Source of the DNA: Burkholderiales bacterium
GTDB taxonomy: Bacteria > Pseudomonadota > Gammaproteobacteria > Burkholderiales > Burkholderiaceae_D
Assembly: GCA_947451925.1 (NCBI GenBank)
Contig: CANGAW010000026.1
Span: 1 to 40,544, forward strand
Length of the DNA stretch: 40,544 nucleotides
Direction: 5' to 3'
The position numbers and the translations under genes were made by a program. Position 1 is the stretch's first letter; every line of letters starts with the position of its first letter. Of the stretch, positions 19,651 through 27,771 are shown one piece after another. Under the pieces are notes generated by a model. That model saw only the letters and a program-made list of their open reading frames with translations. It was not told the origin of the DNA and did no database searches.

Positions 19651-20789
19651 ATTTCGTCGACCGCAAACAGCCGGCGATATTCCCGCATCGCGTAACGATC
19701 CGTCATGCCGGCGATATAGTCGGCGACCTTGCGCGCCTGCTCCATTACGCTGCCGCTGCTGACCTGATAATCCGGCGGCAGCAGCTGCGGCCCGCTCATG
19801 AAAATAGTAAACAAATCGGTGACGATGCGCTTGGCTTTGCTGGTCATGCGGTTGACCAGATAATGTTGATACAGATTTTCGCGCAGGAAGCGTTTCAACG
19901 CTTGTGCTTCCAGTTTCATTGCCGCTGAAAAGGCAATCAGGGGCGGGGCGTTGCGCACATCATCAATCGAGCCAAGACTGGCTGCGGCAATATTGGCTTG
20001 CGAAGTCTGAATCAGATCGACGACCAGGGCGTTAATCATGCGGCGCACGGTTTCATTGATGGCGCGCCGCCCGTTAATGTTCGGGAACAAGGCTTCGACT
20101 TCCCGCCGGTGACGCGCATACAGATCCACACTGTCAAGCTGATCGGTAGTGAGCAGGCCGGAGCGCAGCCCGTCATCAATATCATGATTGTTGTACGCAA
20201 TCTCGTCGGCCAGATTGGCAATCTGCGCTTCCAGACTGGGCTGCTTGCGGTCGATAAAGCGCTGGCCGATAGCGCCCAACTGCTGGGCATTGGGCAGCGA
20301 GCAGTGCTTCAACACCCCTTCACGGGTTTCAAACATCAGGTTCAGGCCATCAAAGGCGCCATAGCGCTGTTCCAGCGTGTCGACGACCCGCAGGCTTTGC
20401 AGATTGTGTTCGAAGCCGCCATAGTCTTTCATGCAGGCGTTGAGGGCATCTTGTCCGGCATGACCGAATGGGGTGTGGCCCAGATCATGTGCCAGTGAAA
20501 TCGCTTCGACCAGATCTTCATTGAGCTGCAGATTGCGCGCCAGCGAGCGGGCGATTTGTGCCACTTCGATACTGTGCGTCAGGCGGGTTCTGAACAAATC
20601 GCCTTCATGATTGACGAAGACCTGGGTCTTGTATTCCAGCCGCCGAAAAGCGGTGGAGTGGATGATGCGGTCGCGGTCGCGTTGAAACTCGCTGCGCGTG
20701 CCTGGAGCCGGTTCAGCAAAATGCCGCCCGCGTGACAGGGTTGATCGCGCAGCATAGGGCGCCAGATGCCCTTCCAGATTGATCGCCAT
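19647..20789 (-). CDS. dgt: dGTPase-like HD-domain triphosphohydrolase
   Basis: The 380-residue product belongs to the deoxyguanosinetriphosphate triphosphohydrolase-like family, which cleaves dNTPs to deoxynucleoside and triphosphate. The HD metal site is visible as [12 protein letters not shown] (H72) and [20 protein letters not shown] (H101, D102), preceded by [24 protein letters not shown]. Its length matches the short type 2 subfamily rather than the E. coli 505-residue enzyme, so true substrate range is uncertain. The start overlaps the aroB stop by one base, making it the last gene of the pil-aro operon. Its stop shares TTAA with the convergent hydrolase gene. Confidence 0.92.
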   Translation of the reverse strand: MAINLEGHLAPYAARSTLSRGRHFAEPAPGTRSEFQRDRDRIIHSTAFRRLEYKTQVFVNHEGDLFRTRLTHSIEVAQIARSLARNLQLNEDLVEAISLAHDLGHTPFGHAGQDALNACMKDYGGFEHNLQSLRVVDTLEQRYGAFDGLNLMFETREGVLKHCSLPNAQQLGAIGQRFIDRKQPSLEAQIANLADEIAYNNHDIDDGLRSGLLTTDQLDSVDLYARHRREVEALFPNINGRRAINETVRRMINALVVDLIQTSQANIAAASLGSIDDVRNAPPLIAFSAAMKLEAQALKRFLRENLYQHYLVNRMTSKAKRIVTDLFTIFMSGPQLLPPDYQVSSGSVMEQARKVADYIAGMTDRYAMREYRRLFAVDEI

Positions 20790-21895
20790 TATTTGTCCGC
20801 CTGTGTGCAGGCCGCCAGCGTGGCCCGTACGAACTCTGCCGGTGCACCGGTAATGATGCTTTGCCCTAATGGCTTTAATAAAATGAATTTGATTTTGCCG
20901 TCTTCATTTTTCTTGTCCACTTCCATCAGATCCAGCCAGCGTTCGGCGCCCAGATCCGGGGCTGTGACCGGCAAGCCGGCGGCCTGAACCAGCGCAATAA
21001 TGCGCGCCTTGTCAGACGCACTCAGAAAGCCGAGTCGCTCGGACAAATCAGCGGCCATCACCATGCCGCAACCGACAGCTTCACCGTGCAGCCAGGTGCC
21101 ATAACCCATGCCGGCTTCGATCGCATGGGCAAAGGTGTGCCCGAAGTTCAGAATGGCGCGCAAGCCGCCTTCGCGTTCATCCTGACGCACGACATCGGCC
21201 TTGATTTCACAAGAGCGCTGGATGGCGTAAGCGAGTGCTGCGTCGTCGCGTGCCATCAGTTTGACGATGTTGGCTTCGAGCCAGTCAAAAAATGGCGCAT
21301 CAATAATGGCGCCATGCTTGATCACTTCGGCCATGCCGGCCGATAGTTCGCGGTCCGGCAGGCTGGCTAATGTGGCGGTGTCGGCCAGTACCGCTTGCGG
21401 CTGGTAGAAGGCGCCAATCATGTTCTTGCCCAGCGGATGATTGATTGCCGTCTTGCCGCCAACAGAAGAATCCACCTGCGCGAGCAAGGTGGTGGGTACT
21501 TGCACAAAAGGCACGCCGCGCATGTAAGTGGCGGCAGCGAATCCGGTCATGTCGCCAATGACGCCGCCGCCTAATGCCAGCAAGGTGGTCTTGCGGTCGC
21601 ATTTGTGTTCCAGCAGCGCGTCGAAAATGCGCATCAGGTTGGCCGCATTTTTTTCTTCTTCACCGTCGGGCAGCACAATCGAAATGCAGCTTTTGCCGGC
21701 TGCGCCCAGCATGTCGAGCAGACGCTGCAAGTACAGCGGTGCGACCACGGTGTTGGTCACAATTGCAATCCGCTTGCCCGGCACATAACGGGCAAAGTCG
21801 CTGTCGTCGAGCAAATGGCGGCCGATCACAATCGGGTAACTGCGCTCGCCAAGGGAAACGGTCAGATTGGAAAATACGGAAGAGGGCTGGATCAT
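20789..21895 (-). CDS. aroB: 3-dehydroquinate synthase
   Basis: AroB converts DAHP to 3-dehydroquinate, the second step of the shikimate pathway, using NAD and a divalent metal. The 368-residue product has the NAD-binding segment [22 protein letters not shown] (about 107-128), the [30 protein letters not shown] block (about 134-163) and the metal-site region [13 protein letters not shown] (about 249-261). The start overlaps aroK by 4 nt (ATGA), and dgt overlaps its stop. The arrangement aroK-aroB behind pilQ is common in beta- and gammaproteobacteria. Confidence 0.98.
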   Translation of the reverse strand: MIQPSSVFSNLTVSLGERSYPIVIGRHLLDDSDFARYVPGKRIAIVTNTVVAPLYLQRLLDMLGAAGKSCISIVLPDGEEEKNAANLMRIFDALLEHKCDRKTTLLALGGGVIGDMTGFAAATYMRGVPFVQVPTTLLAQVDSSVGGKTAINHPLGKNMIGAFYQPQAVLADTATLASLPDRELSAGMAEVIKHGAIIDAPFFDWLEANIVKLMARDDAALAYAIQRSCEIKADVVRQDEREGGLRAILNFGHTFAHAIEAGMGYGTWLHGEAVGCGMVMAADLSERLGFLSASDKARIIALVQAAGLPVTAPDLGAERWLDLMEVDKKNEDGKIKFILLKPLGQSIITGAPAEFVRATLAACTQADK

Positions 21896-22512
21896 GGCGT
21901 CTGGAGTGGGGCAGAATCATTACCCGGAATGGGCGTTGCGGAAGCAGTGACAAGCTCAGGCGCCAATTGCGCCAGTATCGCTTGCACCACGGACTGTACA
22001 TTCGGCCGTCCGGTTTCTATCGTGATGTGGGCAACTTCTTCGTACAGCGGGCCGCGTTGACGTGCCAGTTCTTCAATGCGCGCCTTCGGGTCCGCCGTTT
22101 GCAGCAAGGGCCGGCTTTTGTCATGGCTGGTACGTTGCAAAATGCTGGCCACTGACGCGCGCAGATAAATAACGGTGCCGCGCGCATGCAGAAAAGCGCG
22201 GCTCTGCGGATCCATCACAGCGCCGCCGCCGGTTGCCAGCACAATCCCTTGTTGCGCCGTCAGGTCGCGGATTACATCGGCTTCGCGCTGGCGAAAAACA
22301 GCCTCGCCTTCAATTTCGAAAATCAGCGGAATGGTAGCGCCAGTGCGCGCCTCAATCTCATGGTCGGCATCGACAAAACGCTTGTTGAGCTTTTTGGCCA
22401 ACGCACGTCCTATGGTGGTTTTGCCGGATCCCATCAGGCCGACTAGAAAAATGTTGGGTATGGAATTCAAAATTATCTCGGCCAGCGAGCACGACGCGGG
22501 TGGGCTGGTCAT
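21892..22512 (-). CDS. aroK: Shikimate kinase
   Basis: AroK phosphorylates shikimate at the 3-hydroxyl. The 206-residue product has Walker [10 protein letters not shown] (about 25-33), the shikimate-binding VDADHEIE (D48, D50), FRQRE (73-77) and GGGAV (95-99), and the lid region [10 protein letters not shown]. It is longer than the typical 170-175 residues because of an N-terminal stretch of about 20 residues and a C-terminal tail rich in Ala/Pro/Ser. ATG 22512 is the only ATG before the Walker motif; a shorter TTG start at the [11 protein letters not shown] segment cannot be excluded. It lies 79 nt after pilQ and overlaps aroB. Confidence 0.96.
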   Translation of the reverse strand: MTSPPASCSLAEIILNSIPNIFLVGLMGSGKTTIGRALAKKLNKRFVDADHEIEARTGATIPLIFEIEGEAVFRQREADVIRDLTAQQGIVLATGGGAVMDPQSRAFLHARGTVIYLRASVASILQRTSHDKSRPLLQTADPKARIEELARQRGPLYEEVAHITIETGRPNVQSVVQAILAQLAPELVTASATPIPGNDSAPLQTP

Positions 22513-22591
22513 TTTTGCTGAGTAAAACAGACAGTTTATCTCATCCGATTGATCCGCAAGCTGACAATAGCGGCAAGCGCTTGGCCGTCGC

Positions 22592-24715
22592 TTAATTCAG
22601 CACCCGCGGCGTAATAAAAATCAGCAGCTCGCTCTTGTCGTGGGTGCGGCTGGAATTGCGAAACAGCGCGCCCACTACAGGCAAATCCCCCAGGAAGGGC
22701 ACCTTGTTGATGCTGTCCAGCTCGGTTTGCGTAAAAATGCCGCCCAAGACTACGGTGCCGCCATTTTCAACCTGCACATTGGTTTTCACATGCTTGGTAT
22801 TGATCGCAAAGCTGGTACCGACGGCAACGCCGCGCGAGTCCTTGGCCACATCCACCATCAAAATGATATTGCCGTCCGGCGTAATTTGCGGTGTCACCTC
22901 CAGCTTCAGATTGGCTTTTTTGAATTGCACCGAGGTAGCGCCACTGCTGGTGGCCTGCTGGAAAGGGATTTCCTCACCCTGTTCAATGATGGCGGGCTGT
23001 TGATCGGCGGTGACTACGCGCGGGCTGGAAATGATCTTGCCTTTGCCGTCGGCTTCCAGCGCCGACAACTCCAGATTGAGAAAACGATTGGCATGCGACG
23101 AAAACAGACTCACCGCCATGCTGCCGGGTGCTGCGCCATTAATGCTGGCCGCTGGTAAATTGATCAGCTGGGTATTGGGAATAAAGCTTGAACTGGTGAT
23201 AACGGCTTGTCCAGTCTGTTCGCCAACACCTAAATAATTGCCGGTGACTGCAGCCCGTCCGCCAAAGGGCAGCGGCATGCCATTGCCATTCAAGTTCAGA
23301 AAGCCCAGCTTTACGCCGAGGTTTTTGCTGAACTTGTCGTCGGCTTCGACGATGCGTGCTTCGATCATTACCTGACGGGTCGCGATGTCGGTGAGCTGGA
23401 TCAGTTTGCGCACTTCATCGAGCCGGGTCGGGGTATCTGTTACGAACAGTTTGTTAGTACGCGGTTCGGCCGATGCGCTGCCGCGTCGCGACAGGATGCT
23501 GCCGCGTGCAGCCTGACCATCAAGACCGAACACCTGACGAAAGGCATCCGCCTTTTGATAATTCAGCTGAAAGGTTTCGGTAACCAGCGGTTCGAGTTCG
23601 GCAATTTGCGCCCGCTGTTCCAGCTCCAGTCTTTCCTTGGTCAGCAGTTCATCTTTGGGTGCAATCCACAAGACGTTGCCGTTTTTGCGCATATCGAGTC
23701 CGCGCGCCTGCATCACAATGTCGAGCGCCTGATCCCAGGGCACGTCTTTCAGGCGCAGGGTCAGACTGCCGGTGACGCTGTCGCTGGCCACCACATTCAA
23801 TCCGGTAAAGTCAGCAATGACTTGCAGCAGGGCGCGCACTTCAATGTTTTGAAAGTTGAGGGAGAGCTTGTCGCCGCGATAAGAGCGCCCGCCGATTTTT
23901 CCCGTCTCCGGTTTCAGTGGTCTGACTTCAATCACCAGCTGGCGCTCGGTTTGCCAGGCCAGATGTTCCCACTGGCCACGCGGCTCGATCAGGATGCGTA
24001 CGCTGTCGCCCTGAGTGCTGGTGGTAATCGTTTGCACCGGTGTGGCAAAGTCCTTTACGTCCAGCCGGCGGCGCAACATGTCGGGCAAACTGGTCTTCAT
24101 AAAGTCAACGACGATGGCCTGACCCTGCTGGCGCACGTCGACGCTGGGCTGAGCCCGTGCCAGATCAATAATCAGACGGCCGGCGCCTTCTGCACCGCCA
24201 CGAAAATCCATGTCGACGATGCTATTTTTTTCCGTCGCAACAGCAGCGGCCTGATCGGCATTTTTTGTATTGCTGCTCTCTGGTGTCAGCGTAACCAGCA
24301 GCTGATTTTTTTTGCTGCTGACCGTAAAGGGTGTACTGCGCGTCAGGTTCAGTACCAGCCGTGTGCGGCCAGCTGCCTGCACAATATCGACGCTGCGCAG
24401 CGCGCCAAGTTCAACAAGCTGTTTGTTGAGTCCGCTGGCGTTGACGGTGTCGGGCAGGTCGAGCACGATGCGCGGCGGATTGCTGGTGGAAAAGCTGATG
24501 GGCAGCTGCTCGAGCGCTTCTTTGAATACAATTTTCAAGATCAGCTGGTGAGCATCCCGGCTGGTTTCAAGAGTAGTCACGGCATTGGTTTGGGCGAGCG
24601 CATCAAGTGGTGTCAGCCATCCCGTCAGGCACAGCATCAGGGTGCAAGTCAGTGCTAGTAATGGCCGGCGTCGGCGCAGAAATAGCGATAGAGAGTGAGG
24701 CAGCAGCAGGCTCAT
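22592..24715 (-). CDS. pilQ: Type IV pilus outer-membrane secretin PilQ
   Basis: PilQ forms the outer-membrane channel through which the type IV pilus passes. The 707-residue product has a basic signal peptide ending near LDALAQ. AMIN domains follow (about 45-265), which bind peptidoglycan. Next come an STN/N0 domain with LSLNFQNIEVRALLQVIADFTGLNVV (about 288-313), a secretin N1 domain with NKLFVTDTPTRLDEVRKLIQ, and the C-terminal secretin barrel with VPFLGDLPVVGALFRN (about 680-695). It is 2 nt downstream of pilP and 79 nt upstream of aroK. Confidence 0.97.
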   Translation of the reverse strand: MSLLLPHSLSLFLRRRRPLLALTCTLMLCLTGWLTPLDALAQTNAVTTLETSRDAHQLILKIVFKEALEQLPISFSTSNPPRIVLDLPDTVNASGLNKQLVELGALRSVDIVQAAGRTRLVLNLTRSTPFTVSSKKNQLLVTLTPESSNTKNADQAAAVATEKNSIVDMDFRGGAEGAGRLIIDLARAQPSVDVRQQGQAIVVDFMKTSLPDMLRRRLDVKDFATPVQTITTSTQGDSVRILIEPRGQWEHLAWQTERQLVIEVRPLKPETGKIGGRSYRGDKLSLNFQNIEVRALLQVIADFTGLNVVASDSVTGSLTLRLKDVPWDQALDIVMQARGLDMRKNGNVLWIAPKDELLTKERLELEQRAQIAELEPLVTETFQLNYQKADAFRQVFGLDGQAARGSILSRRGSASAEPRTNKLFVTDTPTRLDEVRKLIQLTDIATRQVMIEARIVEADDKFSKNLGVKLGFLNLNGNGMPLPFGGRAAVTGNYLGVGEQTGQAVITSSSFIPNTQLINLPAASINGAAPGSMAVSLFSSHANRFLNLELSALEADGKGKIISSPRVVTADQQPAIIEQGEEIPFQQATSSGATSVQFKKANLKLEVTPQITPDGNIILMVDVAKDSRGVAVGTSFAINTKHVKTNVQVENGGTVVLGGIFTQTELDSINKVPFLGDLPVVGALFRNSSRTHDKSELLIFITPRVLN

Positions 24716-24717
24716 GG

Positions 24718-25251
24718 TTATTTCTCTTGAAGATTCAATTGCACGCGACGGTGATTCCAGTTGCCGCCCGGGTCTTGCACCATTTCATCAATCTCGATGG
24801 CGCGCTCGCTGATGGCGACCACGCGGCCAAGGTCTTGCCCGAGGTAGTTGCCCAGCTTTGCCTGATAGATGGTTTTGTCGGCTTCGATGAGCCCGATTGC
24901 GAGGCCAGGGCGGCGCAGAATGCCGACCATTTTCAGACTGTCCAGCGGGAAGGCTTCCAGCGGTTCGCGGCCGCGCTGCAAGTCGGGTTGCAGGCCGGCT
25001 CCGGTGCTATGACTGGCAGCAAAGCCGGCGGCAATGTTTTTACTGTCAAAGGGATCAGCGCGCTGGGCTGCTTCATAGCGAAAGGGCTGCAAGCTGAGTG
25101 GCAAGGCTAGCTTGGGTGGCGGCGGCTGAGTCTGGTGGCGGGTTTTTTCCATCCAGGCTTTGAGGGCGACAGTGGCGGCATCTTCACAGCCGCTCAGGGT
25201 CAGCAGCAACCCCGCCAGCAGGTACAGCACAAGCCCGCGACGCGGCCTCAT
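24718..25251 (-). CDS. pilP: Type IV pilus assembly lipoprotein PilP
   Basis: PilP links the inner-membrane PilMNO complex to the PilQ secretin. The 177-residue product has a lipoprotein signal with lipobox LSGC (C22), a proline-rich linker (KTRHQTQPPPPKLALPL) and a C-terminal beta domain containing LDSLKMVGILRRPGLAIGLI and YLGQDLGRVVAISERAIEIDE. It overlaps pilO by 4 nt and precedes pilQ by 2 nt. Confidence 0.95.
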   Translation of the reverse strand: MRPRRGLVLYLLAGLLLTLSGCEDAATVALKAWMEKTRHQTQPPPPKLALPLSLQPFRYEAAQRADPFDSKNIAAGFAASHSTGAGLQPDLQRGREPLEAFPLDSLKMVGILRRPGLAIGLIEADKTIYQAKLGNYLGQDLGRVVAISERAIEIDEMVQDPGGNWNHRRVQLNLQEK

Positions 25252-25937
25252 TTGCGCCCCCGGTTTTTATTGTCGGCCTGCTGTTTTTTTTGCAGCGCGA
25301 CTTCTTCATTATCGAGATAGCGGAAGGTACGAGCGACGGCTTCGAAAGTCTGTATGCCCTCACGCAGGCTGACCATATTGAGCTTGTCGATGGTAACAAT
25401 CCGCGGCAATTGTGCGATGTCGCTGGTGAAGGCTGCCAGCGCGTGATAACTGCCGGAGAGTTTGATGTCGATTGGCAGTTCGGCGTAATAGTCGCGCAGC
25501 TGCACTTGCCCGGGTTTGAATAATTCAAATTGCAAACCACGGCCTATGCCTGCCTGATTGATGTCTGATAGCAGCGCATCCATCTCGGCTTTGTTGGGTA
25601 ATTGCTGCTCCAGCTTGTTCACTTGCGCTTGCACCTGAATTTTTTGTGCACGCAATACCTCAAGACTTTGTGCTTGCCGTACTTTGATTTCAAATGCCGT
25701 TTTTTGCTGCTGCTCCAGCGCCTGACCTGCATCGAGCGCTTCCACTTGTCCGGTCCAGATAAACCACCAGCCGGCGATGACGACAGCGCTCGCCGCGCAC
25801 AGGCCGCAGAGCAGGCGGGGAAGCACTGGCCATTGTTCCGGATGGCCGCTGTCCAAACCCCTGAACTGCAGGGCCAGGTTTTGCAGCCTTTCGCGCCAGC
25901 TGATCGTGGACCCTTGACTGTTCATGGCTTCGCTCAT
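25248..25937 (-). CDS. pilO: Type IV pilus inner-membrane protein PilO
   Basis: PilO pairs with PilN in the periplasmic alignment complex. The 229-residue product has a cytoplasmic N terminus, one membrane span (about 47-66, LCGLCAASAVVIAGWWFIWT), a coiled-coil region rich in Gln/Glu (about 75-120), and a ferredoxin-like periplasmic domain with LSGSYHALAAFTSDIAQLPRIVTIDKLNM. It overlaps pilN and pilP by 4 nt each. Confidence 0.94.
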   Translation of the reverse strand: MSEAMNSQGSTISWRERLQNLALQFRGLDSGHPEQWPVLPRLLCGLCAASAVVIAGWWFIWTGQVEALDAGQALEQQQKTAFEIKVRQAQSLEVLRAQKIQVQAQVNKLEQQLPNKAEMDALLSDINQAGIGRGLQFELFKPGQVQLRDYYAELPIDIKLSGSYHALAAFTSDIAQLPRIVTIDKLNMVSLREGIQTFEAVARTFRYLDNEEVALQKKQQADNKNRGRK

Positions 25938-26503
25938 GGGCGCTCCTGTGACTTACTCGCCAAGCGGATATTGAGGGTGAATTCGAAGATTTTCTGACTG
26001 TCCTTGCCCTGACCGAGGCTGGCAGATTTAATCTCGATCAGCTCGGGACTGACCAGCCAGTGCGCCTGCGTGCCCAGTTTGCGCAAGAACTCGGAGACCC
26101 GGGCGTTGGATTGTGCATAGCCGGTCAGTGTGATGCTGTCTGTTTGCCGAATCGATTTAAGCGCTACGCCAGCCGGCACCAGACTGGCTAGTTCGTCCAG
26201 CAAATAAACCGGTTGATTGCGGTTTGCTTGCAAAGTTTCCACGGCCGTCTGACGCGCCTTCAGTGCTTCAATCTCTTCACGCAGACTGGCAATCTCTTTA
26301 ATGCGTAAATCGAGCAACAGGTTTTCTGCTTTCAGCAAATTATTGCGATCAAGCTGAGCCGCCAGCTGGCGGGCGTTGAGCCCGGTCACGATCACGACAA
26401 GGCAGCCACCAAGCAGCGCAGCGAGCATTAAAAAGCCGACAAAGGCGCGCTTGCGTTCGCGGCGCCGCAGCTCGCGCCAGGGCAAGAGATTGAAGTGGAT
26501 CAT
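25934..26503 (-). CDS. pilN: Type IV pilus inner-membrane protein PilN
   Basis: The 189-residue product starts with the family motif MIHFNLLPWRE, whose short cytoplasmic tail binds PilM in characterised systems. It is followed by one membrane span (about 23-43), a coiled coil with LRIKEIASLREEIEALKARQ (about 69-88) and a periplasmic domain. It overlaps pilM by 4 nt and pilO by 4 nt. Confidence 0.95.
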   Translation of the reverse strand: MIHFNLLPWRELRRRERKRAFVGFLMLAALLGGCLVVIVTGLNARQLAAQLDRNNLLKAENLLLDLRIKEIASLREEIEALKARQTAVETLQANRNQPVYLLDELASLVPAGVALKSIRQTDSITLTGYAQSNARVSEFLRKLGTQAHWLVSPELIEIKSASLGQGKDSQKIFEFTLNIRLASKSQERP

Positions 26504-27549
26504 GTGCTAAGCCGCATGGCCAGACCGGCGGCAACCAGACAGGCTGAGGCGTCTGCCTGCAGCATGGCTTCGTCGATGGCTGGGGCTACGAACATGCCGG
26601 AGAACGGATTGGCCAGGGTCACAGTAAAGCCAATTTTTTGCGCAAGGATAGCCGGCAAGCCGGCCACATGCGCGCTGGTGCCAGCCAGATACAGATGATC
26701 AATGCGTTGATGCGCGCTTGCGTTGAAAAACAATTGCAAGGCCCGTGCGACTTCTTGCGCAGCGTGCTCATGAAAAGCATCCAGCAGCGCTTGTGGCGCT
26801 GCACCGGCGCGAGCCAGATCCTGCTCCAGTTTTTGACTGCTGATACTGGCTTCACGTTCGTAGAGCAAGACTTCTTGCTGCAAAACGGAAAAACTGCTGC
26901 TCTCGGCGCCGATCTGAAACAGCGCAATTGCTTGCGTTGCAGCTGACGCGACAGCAGGTGCTGCTCCGGTGCGTTCACGCTCAATGATGCCAGCGAGCGC
27001 TGTGCGTGTTGCATGCGATTCAATATCCATGACGCTGGCTTTCAAGCCGGCCGCTTCGGCCAGCGCCAGGCGTTCATCGATTTTTTCCTTGCGTGCGGCA
27101 ACCAGACAAAGATCAACCGAGCCCGGTTTGTTGCTGCTCGCTCCGAGTACGCCATAATCCAGACTGATTTCGTCCAGTGAAAAAGGCAGGCTCTGACCGG
27201 CTTCGGCATGCACTTGCTGCTCGAGTTCGTCTTCAGAAAGTGAGTCCGGCAAGCTGATGGTTTTGGTAATGACAGCAGCTGATGGCATGGCCAGTGCGAC
27301 GTTGCGTGTGCGGCAGCCACTTTTTTTCAGGGCAGTACGCAGGGCGTCGACCACCTGCTCGAATTGCACGATGCTGCCGTCGCGCAGTGCGCCATACGGC
27401 AGTGGCTCGCACACATAGTGGGCAACCTGACACTGTTTGCCTGACTTTGCCAGCGCAATCAGGCGAATGGCACCAGCGCTGATGTCCACACCAAGCAGCG
27501 GAGCAGGTCTGGCCCCGGGCAGTTTGAATCTGCTGAATTGAAATACCAA
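26500..27549 (-). CDS. pilM: Type IV pilus actin-like ATP-binding protein PilM
   Basis: PilM is a cytoplasmic actin-like protein that binds the PilN tail. The product has an FtsA-like fold with the phosphate-binding LGVDISAGAIRLIALAKSG near the N terminus, NVALAMPSAAVITKTISLPDSLSEDELEQQV, and YLAGTSAHVAGLPAILAQKIGFTVTLANPF near the C terminus. The frame opens at TTG 27567, but TTG 27549 has GGAG 6 nt upstream (27556-27559) and gives MVFQFSRFKLP, closer to family N termini. It would be 349 residues. It is the first gene of the pil-aro-dgt operon. Confidence 0.93.
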   Translation of the reverse strand: MVFQFSRFKLPGARPAPLLGVDISAGAIRLIALAKSGKQCQVAHYVCEPLPYGALRDGSIVQFEQVVDALRTALKKSGCRTRNVALAMPSAAVITKTISLPDSLSEDELEQQVHAEAGQSLPFSLDEISLDYGVLGASSNKPGSVDLCLVAARKEKIDERLALAEAAGLKASVMDIESHATRTALAGIIERERTGAAPAVASAATQAIALFQIGAESSSFSVLQQEVLLYEREASISSQKLEQDLARAGAAPQALLDAFHEHAAQEVARALQLFFNASAHQRIDHLYLAGTSAHVAGLPAILAQKIGFTVTLANPFSGMFVAPAIDEAMLQADASACLVAAGLAMRLST

Positions 27550-27700
27550 GGGGGTCTCCGCAAGCAAGGGCTGTTATCATTTTTAAAATGCTGTGGCGGA
27601 TGCTATCAAGGCGTTTTCAGGGCTGTAAAGCGCCTCTTGTGATGCGTTGTCAAATGCTGACGCACACAGCCGATACGAGCATGGTGCTAAGTAATCCGGC

Positions 27701-27731
27701 TTGCCAGCGGTGCTACCGCTGCCGCTATAAT
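27701..27731 (+). promoter_or_regulatory. Candidate ponA promoter with dyad in a 19-bp spacer
   Basis: TTGCCA (27701-27706) and a perfect TATAAT (27726-27731) are 19 bp apart. The spacer is occupied by a 7-bp inverted repeat, CAGCGGT (27705-27711) and ACCGCTG (27715-27721). Transcription would begin near 27738. This excludes the ATG at 27730, which lies inside the -10 box. The rest of the pilM-ponA gap (27550-27700) holds only weak repeats, for example AGGCG/CGCCT near 27610 and 27630, and no convincing pilM promoter. Confidence 0.5.
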
Positions 27732-27771
27732 GGTGGATCGAAGTAAGACCCACTCATTGCCCCCATCTCCC

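Noticed and set aside
22574..22583. 10-bp palindrome CAAGCGCTTG in the pilQ-aroK gap
   Set aside because: Short, without a T tract or promoter context; likely chance.
23555..24658. 367-codon plus-strand open frame across pilQ
   Set aside because: Antisense to the conserved secretin gene; no domain pattern and no ribosome-binding site or promoter seen.
27550..27700. pilM promoter TTGATA-N17-TTAAAA on the minus strand (27609-27581)
   Set aside because: The -10 matches only three of six consensus bases; too weak to list as a feature.
27730..27771. Longer N terminus for PBP1A starting at ATG 27730
   Set aside because: That ATG is part of a perfect TATAAT box, so it would not be in the transcript; ATG 27772 is in frame and fits the family.
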